Shown here in pieces: positions 45,208-55,440 of a stretch of DNA of 64,000 nucleotides. The notes beneath the pieces are model-generated. The model did no database searches. It was not told the DNA's origin and was given only the letters and a program-made list of their open reading frames with translations. Made by a program: the position numbers and the translations under genes. How positions within the stretch are numbered: the first letter of the stretch is position 1; every line of letters begins with the position of its first letter. The DNA comes from Rhizomys pruinosus (Eukaryota; Chordata; Mammalia; Rodentia; Spalacidae). The DNA lies in the NCBI GenBank assembly GCA_009823505.1, contig VZQC01008059.1:2487939-2551938 (forward strand), read 5' to 3'.

Positions 45208-45427
45208 TTATTTTTTTTTTGAGACAGGGTCTCCCTGTAGACCACACTGGCCTTGAACTCACAAAGATCCACCTGCCTCAGCCTCCTGAGTGTTAAGATT
45301 AAAGGCATGTGCCACCACACCCTGCTTAAAGACGGTTCTTAGCTACCAAATGGGTGCTGGGAATCAAACCTGGGTCCTCTGCAAGAGCAGTCGGCACTCT
45401 TAACTGCTGAGCCATCTCTCCAGCCTC
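45208..45427 (-). mobile_element. Composite B2-head/B1 SINE
   Basis: A B2 head (minus strand from 45427) runs to GAACCGTCTTTAA and joins GCAGGGTGTGGTGG of a B1, as at 105 and 14408. A TTATTATTATT-type sequence flanks both ends, consistent with a target duplication that later expanded into a microsatellite. Confidence 0.75.
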
Positions 45428-45465
<38 letters not shown>

Positions 45466-45475
45466 TTGCCAACTA
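45428..45475. repeat. (TTA)n microsatellite
   Basis: About 15 perfect TTA units directly at the 5' end of the composite SINE. Confidence 0.95.
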
Positions 45476-45527
45476 ACATAGCATCTCCTTAGGCCCTGGC
45501 TGACTCTATATATTTGTGTATGTGTGT

Positions 45528-45672
45528 TTCTTTTTAGACATGGTCTCCTCTGTAGCCCCGACTGGCCTGGAACTATGTAGAGCTATGTAGACAAAGCTGG
45601 CCTCGACTCAGAAAGACAAAATCTCTGCCTCCCAAATGCTGTGATTAAAGGCGTTCACCACCATGCACGCAG
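45528..45672 (-). mobile_element. B1 SINE, diverged
   Basis: GACATGGTCTCCTCTGTAGC and GTGATTAAAGGCGTTCACCA fit B1 in minus orientation. A short internal duplication of GAGCTATGTAG-like sequence is present. Confidence 0.75.
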
Positions 45673-46270
45673 GACCCTGGCTAACTGTGAAACATGTGCC
45701 ATCCCTGTCTTGACAACTGATGTACTGTCCACAACCTCTGTGGCCTGCCTCAAAAGCAGTCCTCACCAAACATGCATCTGAAGTCGGCTAAGCAAATGTC
45801 CTATCAGTGGAGGGATAGGTCCTTCCCACTAAAGGACAACCTCTTATGCCATATGTATTATTATTCTCCTTTTACTGGTAAAGAAGAAAAGATTCAGAAA
45901 GTACTTGCTTCTTACATGCTCATACCAATTCATATACAGCTAGTAAAGGCATACAGGAACCCATGGGCTAGTGAATGATGCAAATCTCCTAGGTACGTAG
46001 GGAAATGACAAAATTCCAAGGTACATATTTGTACTCACCAAACCAGCAAAACAAATGAGACAATCCAAGTATAAGGATAGGACTGGCATTATATAAAGTG
46101 GCCACATTTTTCTTACAATTTTTCATTGAATTTTTGCAAATCTCATACAGTATATCTTATTAGACCCTCTCCCTTATCCACAACCCCCCACTCCACCCAT
46201 CAGATTTAATGCATTCTATTCTTTCATATATGCTAAGGTTCATCAAGCCACATTTGTGTCTCCAATACTT
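45673..46270. other. Stretch without recognised gene
   Basis: One 68-codon frame, no domain. The part from 46110 might be an old LINE fragment, but I cannot support it. Confidence 0.4.
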
Positions 46271-46272
46271 TT

Positions 46273-46273
<1 letters not shown>

Positions 46274-46305
<32 letters not shown>

Positions 46306-46440
46306 AAACAGGATCTCCCTGTAGTCCCAGCTGGCCTGGAACTTGTTATGTAGACCAGGCTAGCCTTGAACTCATAGACATCCACCTGCTTATGCCTCCC
46401 AAGTGCTGAGATTAAAGGGGTGCACCACCATGCCCAACTA
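46274..46440 (-). mobile_element. B1 SINE
   Basis: A minus-strand B1 with a T run of about 30 at 46275-46304. Confidence 0.9.
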
Positions 46441-46469
46441 ACTTTTAACAAAATTTAGCATGAAGGATT

Positions 46470-46699
46470 TTTTAATTTTCTTAAATTTATTTATTTTTTA
46501 TGTGTATGAATGTACTGTCTGCATGTAGGTTGGTGCACCTGTGTCATGCAAAGCCGCGGAGATCAGAAGAGAGTGTCAGATTCCCCTGGAACTGGAGTTA
46601 AAGATGGTTCTTAGCCACCATGTGGGTGCTGGGAATCAAACCCAGGTCCTCTGCAAGACCAGTCAGTGCTCTTAACCACTGAGCCATCTCTCCAGCCCC
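46470..46699 (-). mobile_element. B2 SINE
   Basis: A full minus-strand B2 without the 17-bp duplication. Confidence 0.9.
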
Positions 46700-46861
46700 T
46701 TTTATTACATTTTTTATTTGTATGAGGGGGTCATCTTCATGGAGGTCAGGGGACAACTTGCAGAAGTTTGTTCTCTTCTTTCACAATGTGAGTCCCAGGG
46801 ATCAAACTCAGATTGTCAGGCTTGTTGGCAAGCACCTTTACCTGCTGAGCCCTATTGCCAT
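46700..46861 (-). mobile_element. B3-type SINE
   Basis: ATGGAGGTCAGGGGACAACT and GTGAGTCCCAGGGATCAAAC are typical B3 segments in minus orientation. Confidence 0.65.
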
Positions 46862-46889
46862 TTCAACTTGGCATCAAGTTTGAAAGGTA

Positions 46890-46912
46890 AATGTGTGTGT
46901 GTGTGTGTGTGT
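46890..46912. repeat. (TG)n microsatellite
   Basis: About eleven TG units. Confidence 0.9.
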
Positions 46913-46979
46913 ATGCACTGTGATAGTCTACAGAAATTCTTCCATGATTCCATTATGAAATATGCCCCAGAAATGCTTG

Positions 46980-47078
46980 TAGAAACATTGTCAAAGAAAA
47001 AAAACTGGAAACATTCACCAACAAACAATGAATGGATAAAACAGTGAGCACTCGTACAATAGAATCTAAATGACTGCA
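46980..47078 (+). mobile_element. Old LINE-1 ORF2 fragment
   Basis: ACTGGAAACATTCACCAACA then ATGAATGGATAAAACAGTG follow the C-terminal ORF2 region common to mammalian L1. Short and diverged. Confidence 0.45.
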
Positions 47079-47092
47079 AAAGTAAATGAATT

Positions 47093-47253
47093 GCCGAGCA
47101 TGGTGGCGCACCCCTTTAATCCTTGCACTTTCGAGGCAGAGGCAGGTGGATCTCTGTGACTTCAAGACCAGCCTGGTCTACAGAGTGAGTTCCAGGACAG
47201 TCAGAGCTACAGGGAGACCCTGTCTCAAAAAGACCAAAATATAAAAAATAAAA
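47093..47253 (+). mobile_element. B1 SINE, first of a B1-B2 stack
   Basis: Flanked by AAAGTAAATGAATT at 47079-47092 and 47254-47267. Confidence 0.92.
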
Positions 47254-47270
47254 AAAGTAAATGAATTACA

Positions 47271-47491
47271 GGGCTGGAGAGATGGCTGAGTGGTTAAGAA
47301 CACTTGCTGTTCTTCTAGAGGACCTGGTTCTATTCCCAATATCTACATGGAAGCCAACAATCGTCCCTAACTCCAGTTCCTGGAGATCCATACCTTCTTC
47401 TGGCTTCCATGGCCACTATACAACACAGGTGCATCTACATGCAGGCAGGCAAAACACTCATACATGGAAAATAAAAATAATTAATATTTTT
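47271..47491 (+). mobile_element. B2 SINE, second of a B1-B2 stack
   Basis: Flanked by AAGTAAATGAATTACA at 47255-47270 and AAGTATATGAATTACA at 47492-47507. The same target as the B1 was used again. Confidence 0.92.
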
Positions 47492-47685
47492 AAGTATATG
47501 AATTACATCCATGTCCAAAACAAGGCTGAGTAGAATAAGCTCATGAAGGAATGCCTGCAATGTTAAACCATTTGCACAAAACTGGAAAATAGCCTCTGAT
47601 TTGTCCCTGGAAAATGCCACATGCAGAGAGGGTGTGGAAGCCCTCCACCTTTCCCACATGCTTTACATTACATTGCTGCACCAGG

Positions 47686-47915
47686 CCTAACCTGAGCTCT
47701 GTATTCACCGTGCACTCACCCTCCCTAACCTGACCCCTGTATTTATCGTGCACTCACCCTCCCTAACCTGACCCTGTATTCATGGTGCACTCACCCTCCC
47801 TAACCTGAACCCTGTATTCATGGTGCACTCACCCTCCCTAACCTGAACCCTGTATTCATGGTGCACTCACCCTCCCTAACCTGACCCTGTATTCACAGTG
47901 CACTCACCCTCCCTA
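47686..47915. repeat. 37/38-bp minisatellite, about 6 copies
   Basis: Units contain CCTAACCTGA, CCCTGTATTCATGG and TGCACTCACCCTC. The outer copies are the most diverged. Confidence 0.93.
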
Positions 47916-48118
47916 TGCTTCCAGTCTCTGCACATCAAGCAAATGAGCCTCTGAGCTCCCCTCTCTAAGGCCTCATGGCTACACAGGCTGTTTTTCCACC
48001 TGGAATGCTGTCCTCCTTAGCTAGCTCAGACTCTGTGAGGCACATAACCTTACAACACAAAATCTTTCTTTGCTTTACTTGAAAATATTTAGTTGTAAAA
48101 AAAAAAAAAGTTATTTTA

Positions 48119-48330
48119 GGGCTGGAGAGATGGCCTAGGGGTTAAGAGCTCTGACTGCTCTTGCAAAGGACCCGGGTTCGATCCCCAGCACCCACATGGC
48201 AGCTGAGAACCGTCTTTAACTCCAGTTCCAGGGGAATCCGACACCCTCTTCTGACCTCCATGGCATTGCATGACACCGATGCACAAACCTACATGCAGAC
48301 AGTACATTCATACACATACAAAAAAAAAAG
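48119..48330 (+). mobile_element. B2 SINE
   Basis: A young-looking copy with B box GGTTCGATCCC and no 17-bp duplication. AAAAAAAGTTATTT-like sequence on both sides suggests its target duplication. Confidence 0.9.
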
Positions 48331-48367
48331 TTATTTGTGGTGAAAAGAAATATCTGCTAAAGCATTC

Positions 48368-48400
48368 TCTCTCTCTCTCTCTCCCTCACTCTCTCTCTTC
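48368..48400. repeat. (CT)n microsatellite
   Basis: CT units with two small interruptions. Confidence 0.88.
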
Positions 48401-48599
48401 TTCTTGCTTATCCTTTCAATTGCAATAGTGTAGGAGTTTATTGTCTGAATAGTCCTTTATACATACATGGCTGCTATCCACATGATCTTCTTCCCTCTCT
48501 TGAACTAAATTTGGCAATTCCAAGGGACTGCAAGCTTCAAGACTATCCCCTGCCTGCAGGCCCACAGTCTCTAGGCTTACCTCGGGCAAGGAGGGGGGG

Positions 48600-49180
48600 G
48601 GGACCTTGAGAAAGTTACCTGAGGGAATAGAAAGACAAGGAAAGACAGACTCAGAGGAGGAGGCCCAGGAGAATAGAGTCTCTCTTTATTCATGCCAGCA
48701 GTGTGCTTATATACCAAAAGTACTGTGTCTGGGCAAGGAAGTGGGGGGCAGGGAGAAGGGAGGGGTGAGCCACCTTGGCTCTAATTGGGGTGCTGCAGAG
48801 CTCCTGTTTGTGCAACAGGTAAACTAGAGGTGCGACATTCTGTTCAATGCCTCAAGGGAAGGGTCTATCTGGTCCTGGAACTTTGCAGAGATAGGCGAGG
48901 TGAAAAAACATTGTAATATCCCAGACCTTCTGGAGATACAGATAACTCACAGAGACAACTGAAATGCCCACAGAGATATCAGATAATTTTCTGAGGTTTC
49001 TCAGGACAGGTCTTACAAGTTCTTTCCTCAAGCCAGGCAAAGTTTCATTCCTACAAAATAGTATTCCCAAGTGAAGGAATCTCACCCTTCTAACTAATTT
49101 AGGTTCCCATTCTGGAAACAAATACAGAAAGTACTTTACAGAGCCTGAAATCCTCAGCACAGAACCATGGAATTTCCTGC
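48600..49180 (-). mobile_element. Probable solo LTR of an endogenous retrovirus
   Basis: On the minus strand a TATATA at 48713-48708 is followed about 20 bases later by AATAAA at 48690-48685, then a pyrimidine-rich stretch. This spacing is typical of a compact class II (ERVK/IAP-like) LTR promoter and poly-A site. I cannot place the TG...CA ends or a target duplication, so the edges are approximate. Confidence 0.45.
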
Positions 49181-49281
49181 TCTAAGAAAGCAGATATTGG
49201 GATGGGCTGTGGCTTTTATGAATTATTCTAGTGAGGTGTGCCTCTTCTCGTAGTCAGTAAGACCTAAAACTGCCCAATTCA

Positions 49282-49366
49282 GGGCTGGGGTATAGCCCAG
49301 TGATGGAGTGTGTGCTTAGTATGCAGGAGGCACATGGTGCAGTCTTTGCTTCCTCCCTATCCAGAT
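49282..49366 (+). mobile_element. ID-like SINE
   Basis: GGCTGGGGTATAGCCCAGTG, then GTGTGCTTAGTATGCAGGAG, resembles the tRNA-Ala-derived ID head with decayed B box. Confidence 0.6.
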
Positions 49367-49509
49367 AAATAAATGGATGTATCCCAATTAAAATCCTGTT
49401 TGGGTTGAGAAAAACCTTTCAGTCAGAAAAAATAAATAATTATAATGCTCATAAGTGTACTCACAGATGGTAAAAATGTTTAAAATAAACTAAGGAATCA
49501 GTCACAACG

Positions 49510-49618
49510 GAATTAGTACCCAGGAACCTGAAACAAGAGTATCATGAGTTTGAGGCAACCCTGGGCTGCATAATGAGTTCTAAACCAGTCTGAGCTGGTT
49601 TTAGAGAGAACTTGTCAT

Positions 49619-49673
<55 letters not shown>

Positions 49674-49675
49674 AA
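49510..49675 (+). mobile_element. Old B1-like SINE with a (GAAA)n tail
   Basis: GAGTTTGAGGCAACCCTGGG and GAGTTCTAAACCAGTCTGAG are a diverged B1 3' half. The tail has become about 14 GAAA units (49619-49675). Confidence 0.6.
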
Positions 49676-49711
49676 AAGTATAATCTTTGGGGGGTGGAGT
49701 GGGGAGGCAAG

Positions 49712-49940
49712 GGATGGGCCTGGAGAAATGACTCAAAGATTAAGAGCACTGGCTGCTCTTACAGAGAACCCAGGTTTGGTTCCCAGCACCCACATGACAG
49801 CTAACAACCATCCGCTGCTCCAGTTCCAGGGAATCCAATGCCCTCTTCCTGCCCCCATGGGCACTGCACAACACAGGTACATTACATATATACAGGCAAG
49901 ACACTCATACATGTAAAATAAAATTAAATTTGAAAATTAA
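49712..49940 (+). mobile_element. B2 SINE
   Basis: GGGCCTGGAGAAATGACTCA head, CTTGCCCCCAT-type middle, A-rich tail. Confidence 0.85.
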
Positions 49941-49981
49941 AAGCTTTGGGTGCAGGAGGTTAAAAACAAAAAGGCAAGGAA

Positions 49982-50112
49982 TTCTGGGTGTCTCAACACA
50001 TGCCTGAACCCCAGCACTAGGGAAGCAGAGGCAAGTAGATTTCTCTGAGTTCAAGGCCACTCTGGGCTACATACTGAGATCTAGGCCAGGGCCTCGGGGG
50101 AAAAAAAAAAAG
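49982..50112 (+). mobile_element. B1 SINE, diverged
   Basis: TGGGTGTCTCAACACATGCC, then GAGTTCAAGGCCACTCTGGG, and an A-rich tail. Confidence 0.7.
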
Positions 50113-50317
50113 CAGGGAATTACTAACACCAAAAAAAGAAAGTAATCATTTTAGTATAATAAATTTACAAAGAAAAACATCACACAGATAGATTAAAGTA
50201 GCCACTAAAATACCTGCCCACTTCGAAACTCAGTGCTACTCAGTGAACTTCTGTATCGTAAGAGTAAGCATTCTGAAGCTGTGAAGTTCACTTTGCGTTT
50301 TGCACTTTTACTATCAG

Positions 50318-50319
50318 TT

Positions 50320-50355
<36 letters not shown>

Positions 50356-50577
50356 TATGTGTACGAATGGTATTTGTCCTGCATGCAGGTCTGTGGCACC
50401 CGTGTCGTGCAATGCCGCGGAGGTCAGAAGAGGGTCTCGGATTCCCCTGGAACTGGAGTTCTCCTGGAATTGGAGTTACAGACGGTTCTTAGCCGCCATG
50501 TGGGTGCTGGGGATCGAACCCGGGTCCTCTGCAAGAGCGTCGGTGCTCTTAACCGCTAGGCTATCTCTCCAGCCCCT
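50318..50577 (-). mobile_element. Young B2 SINE, 17-bp-duplication type
   Basis: Minus strand: near-perfect A and B boxes (GGTTCGATCCC), the 17-bp duplication and a T run of about 33 (its A tail) at 50322-50354. Confidence 0.93.
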
Positions 50578-50682
50578 CAGTTGTATTTCTATGGATTTAT
50601 ACATCACACAAAAACCATGAGAGTTGAAACCAGGAAAATAATTTGCCTTATCTCCTCTTTCATGGCTCAGGTGTCCTTTGTT

Positions 50683-51038
50683 TGTTTGTTCTCGTTAGGT
50701 CGGGCTGGGGTGAAAAGCCAAGATGGCACAGACCTGAAGGACCCTCCTTTCTTTTCCAGTCAGGCCAGATTCCCATGAGACCTCTGGACCTGAGACCCAC
50801 CTCTAGATCTGAGCCCCTGACCTGGCTTAATTGGCCAGATTCCAACATATCACCATCTCTCCTTCCCCCTATAAAAGGCTTTCCCTGCCTTCCAGATGCA
50901 CACTTTCTCATGGTCCTGGAAGGCCATGGATTTGCCTGAGAGAGAGAGTGCATTTCCTGTAATAAATCTGCCTTGGTTTACTTTTAATTCAGACTGATTC
51001 GGCCCTTTTTCTTAGCGACGGATACCTATACTTCTTAT
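50683..51038 (+). mobile_element. 5' LTR of a class I endogenous retrovirus
   Basis: A 356-base LTR nearly matching 55908-56265. It has TATAAAAGG (50870-50878) and AATAAA (50961-50966), giving the U3-R-U5 order. By eye about one base in ten differs from the 3' LTR, so the insertion is old. Confidence 0.88.
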
Positions 51039-51040
51039 CT

Positions 51041-51058
51041 TGGTGGCCTGTATGGGGA
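51041..51058 (+). other. Primer-binding site resembling tRNA-Ile
   Basis: TGGTGGCCTGTATGGGGA lies three bases after the LTR end. The complement of the tRNA-Ile(AAU) 3' end, as I recall it, is TGGTGGCCCGTACGGGGA: two C-to-T changes, both at CpG, are the only differences. No other tRNA end that I know fits as well. Confidence 0.7.
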
Positions 51059-52260
51059 ATGGGGTTATTTTTCCTCAGCTCAGGGGTCCATGGCCCACGA
51101 ACACCAGGGGCACCCCCTTTCCTTTCCCAACGCATCTGGCTTCTGACCTGGGGTAAGTCCAGATTTCCTGTTGCTTCATTTACACTCTCCAGAGTTCCTG
51201 TCTATAAGCTGTTGCAACACCAGGGCAAGCTCTTTTTCCTCAGCCCAGGTGCCCAGATGCTTGGGGAACCTTAGCCCAGTGGACCCGGGTCCACTGGTTG
51301 TTTTGGGGGAGGAGTCTAGAGCCAGGCTCTTTTGTAAGGGGTCTCACTAAATTGAAGATGCTCATCCCAATTCTACCCCACACCTACCCCACTGCCAGGT
51401 CTCAGGGTGCAGTAGAGGACGCTTTTCTGCCCCCCCCCCAGATCTCCAGGCTTGGAGATGGCCTACCCACCAGATAATATTTTTCTTTTTTCTAGACTGG
51501 CTACATGCAGGCTTTCCAGGATCTGCTCTCTTTCTCATACCCTCCTCCCCCATCTCTGATCTCTCCTCCACCATTCCTGGCCTGATTCAAATTGACACAG
51601 TCGCCATTTTTTTATCTGATCACATGACACGAATGCATTTACCAGGCAGATTAACAAATTAATCCCAAAATGTCCACTATTGGCATTTTATGATTTTATC
51701 ACCATGTTTTCATCTGTTTCTAATTAAAATCATTTTTCCACTTTAGTTTTTGTATGTGTATAGCTAATGTTTTCACAGGATTGGCTGCTTAAGCTACTGG
51801 CTTTTAACAAACGCTGTTTTGGTTTTGTTTTTATTCTGTTTCATTAAATTAGCAGATAAACCCAACACCTACTAGACACAGGCGAGCCAAGCTGCGAGTC
51901 AGATCTGCTGTCCCTGCACCCATCCCACATACACTAACTCGACATTTTGCAAGCTTTTACTGCTGTGAGCCAGGCTCCCATGGTTAAAGCCGCCCCCCCC
52001 TTGCAGTTTCAGTTTGATAACTGATCAGTATATTTATGTCATTAAGTCAAGCATGTGTCTGTCCAAGCTGTCTATGTGTTAACTGTTTCATGTATAAGTC
52101 TGTCATGTTTCTATCAAAAAGTGGCCACTTCTAGGTTATAGTGTGCACAAAACCTATTATATGCAAAGGCCAAAATGAACCTGGGTTCCTTAAGTTATCT
52201 GATAGACTGAATTGGATCTCCAAATTATGTAGGATGTTTCTTCCAAATTGACTATTTTGA
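51059..52260 (+). other. Proviral leader and unassigned internal region
   Basis: C-rich leader-like sequence to about 51600, then AT-richer DNA in which I recognise no retroviral motif. Some of it could be gag-flanking sequence in either orientation or unrelated inserted DNA. Confidence 0.4.
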
Positions 52261-52269
52261 GTATTTTTA

Positions 52270-52745
52270 CTGCATGCACTGCTGCCCTGGCCATCACCCT
52301 CAACACTGTGTGGATGGCTTGGGGTTTGGGCAGTTTCTAGCCCAGTGACTTCCTTTGCCACACTTGAAGCAGGCTCCTGGCAGAACAGACTTAGGCTGGG
52401 CCCCTGTGGGATGGGGCTTGACAAAGCCCTGTGTGTCCCACTATGTGAATGCTGTTTGCCTCAGGGCAGCTACCAGAGCTTGGGCATGGAGCATAGGCTT
52501 TTGTTGTAGCAGAGCCTGTTGGGAGGACTCAGCTACCTCCTCTCAGCTGTTAGATACATTAAAAGCCATTTTCATCAAATTCTGCTCAGGAGTCTGGGGA
52601 GCATCCTTGGCCTATTTATATTTATTTATTTTTCTGATATCTGGAAAAGACTGAGAGATAAAGTGAGAAGCCAAGACCATGACCACTGTTGGGGAGGGAG
52701 GGTCAAGGCGAGCTTTAAGTATGGTTGTCCTTAATAAATTCTGAA
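52270..52745 (-). pseudogene. Retroviral gag remnant (capsid end and nucleocapsid), inverted
   Basis: On the minus strand a CX2CX4HX4C zinc knuckle (Cys-Phe-Lys-Cys ... His-Trp-Ala-Arg-Asn-Cys) is encoded at about 52320-52385, followed by a proline-rich stretch. Upstream of it (52390-52745) lies capsid C-terminus-like sequence including a SDIRK motif typical of class I gag. Several stops interrupt it. The LTRs and the pol remnants are on the plus strand, so this piece is inverted within the provirus or comes from another element. Confidence 0.65.
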
Positions 52746-53374
52746 TTGCAGAAGAAAAAAAAAGGGGGCAGGGGGGTATTTTCACATGTCTTCAGCAGAC
52801 AGGAAATAGACTTAAATCAAGGTCATCAAAATTGATTTCATTTGGACTGTCCCATGTGATCCCCAGAAGTTAAACCTAATCTTACTGTCCACAGTTCGCA
52901 CAGTACTGAGAATCTCCAGCTGTGGAATAAGGATCTAATAATTAATTTTGGTGATGGCAGTTTATAAATGTTGTACTAAGCAGAGGCACATCCATGAAAA
53001 TGCTTTCATTCAGACACTGTAGAAGTCATTTAAAGCATGGAGCCCCAAACAGTTTCTTTGCATTCCCAAGGCTGAGATGGCCAAACTGGCCAATGCAGTT
53101 TCTCTATCATGCTGGTACCAAACATTGTATAAAACAGAATTACATACAGTTTCATCAAGGAAGAAGCTAAAGGATGGGGAGAGAGGAGACATTCAGTCCT
53201 ACTGAGGCAGTGCAAAACAAAGATAATTCAGCAATTGACAATGTCAAAAGCATGAAGTTGAGGACAGGAGAATGGTATTCAGGAACCTGGAATGAGAGAA
53301 GAGGGCAGAAGTACAATACACAGCAGAGGAATGATGTCAGCCAGATTTGGAGACCCCCCACTGACCTTTGTTGA
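52746..53374. other. Proviral region without clear motif
   Basis: It begins with an A-rich then G-rich run (52752-52780). Short frames only. I see no recognisable gag-pol boundary. Confidence 0.4.
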
Positions 53375-53810
53375 GCTCAGACTAATGCTCCAGGTAGCAA
53401 GTAAGTCCATCTCCTTCCTGTTGGACAGCTGGGCTACCTTTTTTTTGGTCTTTTCGAGACAGGGTCTCCCTGTAGCCCCAGCTGTCCTGGAACTCACTCT
53501 GTAGACCAGGCTGGCCTTGAACTCACAAAGATCCACCTGCCTCTGCCTCCCAAGTACTAGGATTAACGGCATGTGCCACCATGCCCAGCTGGGCTACCTT
53601 TCTGTACTGACCTCACACTCTGGCCCTACAGTTCCCTCATCAGTTTCTGTCATAGGAGTGGATGGGACCCCTCTTCCCTGCAAGGGATCTATTCCTCTCT
53701 CCTGTGTTCTCCCAGGTCATTTTTCACCCATTACTTTTTAGTCATTTCTGTCTGTCCAATGCCACTCCTGGGCCATGACATCCTTAATCACCTCTCACCA
53801 CCCACCAGTC
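53375..53810 (+). pseudogene. Retroviral protease remnant, split by a B1
   Basis: The active-site region reads Leu-Leu-Asp-Ser-Trp-Ala-Thr near 53418-53440, where aspartic proteases of this group have Asp-Thr/Ser-Gly-Ala; the Gly is a Trp here. The C-terminal motif LLGHD (near 53770-53790) matches the conserved LLGRD. A frame break lies between the two, and a B1 sits immediately after the active-site codons. Not functional. Confidence 0.75.
53442..53585 (-). mobile_element. B1 SINE inside the protease remnant
   Basis: Flanked by CAGCTGGGCTACCTTT at 53426-53441 and 53586-53601, a 16-base target duplication. Confidence 0.92.
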
Positions 53811-54229
53811 CTGATACACTTCAAGAACCCCACCTCTTTTCCTTCAAGGCCTCAGTTTCCTACTTCTGAAACCCACCGATGTGGGCTCAATTCTACCATT
53901 ACCTGCCTCCCATCTCCACTAACTAACCCTGCAACACCCCATTCTTCCAGTTTGTAAGCCCTCTGGCACCTACAGTCTAGTTCAGGACCTCCACCCTAAC
54001 CCCTAAACCTCAGTCTCCCATCTCACTGTCCTGGCCTTCTTTACTGTGCCATTCATACTTCTTTTTACTTTCACATGGGAGGACCCAAAAACCAGGTCTG
54101 CAGCCAAGCCTTGACCCAAGGTCTCTCCTCCTCTGACTCTGATCCTAACCCTCCCAGTACTCTCAGGTCAGATTGAGTCAACACCATATGAGACCTACAG
54201 CCTCCAGAGACAGCAGACCACATCCTCTC

Positions 54230-54620
54230 TTTTCTAGGATTGGTGGGCTTCTTCCATCACTGGATCCCTAATTTTGCTGTCACAGCTGAACCCTTGTACC
54301 AGGCAGCTAAGGAGACCCCACGGGGCCTCTCTCCCACCCCGCCACCCTCCGGCTCCACTTCTCTCTCCTTAGGGATGCCCTCCTGGCCGCCCCTACATTG
54401 GATCTCCCAGACTCTGCACACCTTTTCACAGACAGAAAGTTGGGAGTGGCCACAGGGGCCTTAGGCCAACCCATTGAGCCCTCATACTGGGCAGTGGCGT
54501 TTCTCTCCAAACAGCTTGACCACACTGTCTGTGGGTGGCAGCCATGTTCGAGGGTACTGGCAGCAGTGGCTGGACTCACCCGGGAAGCTCTCAGACTTAC
54601 CCTTCTCCAGCCCATTACGG
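54230..54620 (+). pseudogene. Retroviral pol remnant: RT end and RNase H start
   Basis: A segment near 54240-54310 reads GFFHHWIPNFA and EPLYQAAKET, matching the RT connection region of class I elements. In another frame, 54398-54600 has FTDRKLG and AVAFLSKQLD with a following GW, matching the RNase H N-terminal part with its first Asp. Most of RT between 53810 and 54230 is missing. Confidence 0.78.
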
Positions 54621-54909
54621 TGTGTTCTCTGCATAGGCCTTCGGACCTCCTTGGTCAGTCCTCTCTTCCCCTCCCTGCACCCTCATGTATTCAAGTTTTC
54701 TACCTGTTTCTCTTGGACCGTAGCCCTCAGCCCCACCTTAAACCCAGCAACACTTCTTCCCACTTCTGCCTCCTTTGGGACTCCTTCTCACTCCTGGTCA
54801 GAAATGGTGGAGGCGCTCCAGCAGCTAGGCCTCAGTGACCACGCCGCCACCAGCACTGTTGAGGCAGACTGCCTTTTCTGATCAACCGTAACCTACCGGC
54901 TTCAGGACC

Positions 54910-55440
54910 CTGTTGGCAGACTACTTACCCTTCCTCTGTCTCTTATGCACACTCCTCCACTCCCATGCAGACAAGTGCCTCCCTGCTCCTACCTCAGTGG
55001 AGCCCACAACCACTGACCTGCCCTCTCTAACACCAAGGGACAATGTCCTCCTTAAAACTTTATCTCCTGCCAGGCGTGGTGGCGCACACCTTTAATCCCA
55101 GCACTAGGGAGGCAGAGGCAGGCAGATCTTTGTGAGTTCAAGGCCAGCCTGGTCTACAGAGTGACTTCCAGGCCAGCTGGGGCTACAGGGAGACCCTGTC
55201 TCAAAAAGACCAAAAAAAGAAAAAAAAAAAAAACTTTATCTCCTAAGTCTCTTGATCCCAGGTGGACTGGACCCCACATCGTCATCCTTACTACATCAGC
55301 AGCAGCCAGACTACTAGGGGACACACACTGGTTCCATTTGTCCAGACTCAAGAGAGCCCTAACCCAGGATGGATGGTCCATCAAACAGCTGAGACCCACT
55401 ATTCTCAGGTTTTCCAGAGACCCTCAAGGACACGTCTGAA
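54910..55440 (+). pseudogene. Retroviral integrase C-terminal remnant, split by a B1
   Basis: The motif DPRWTGPHIVILTT near 55250-55300 matches the GPY/F-type C-terminal domain of class I integrases, followed by a WFHLSRLK motif. The catalytic core (D,D-35-E) is not seen and is presumably deleted. A B1 separates this from the upstream part at 54910-55068. Confidence 0.75.
55069..55229 (+). mobile_element. B1 SINE inside the integrase remnant
   Basis: Flanked by AAAACTTTATCTCCT at 55054-55068 and 55230-55244. Confidence 0.92.
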
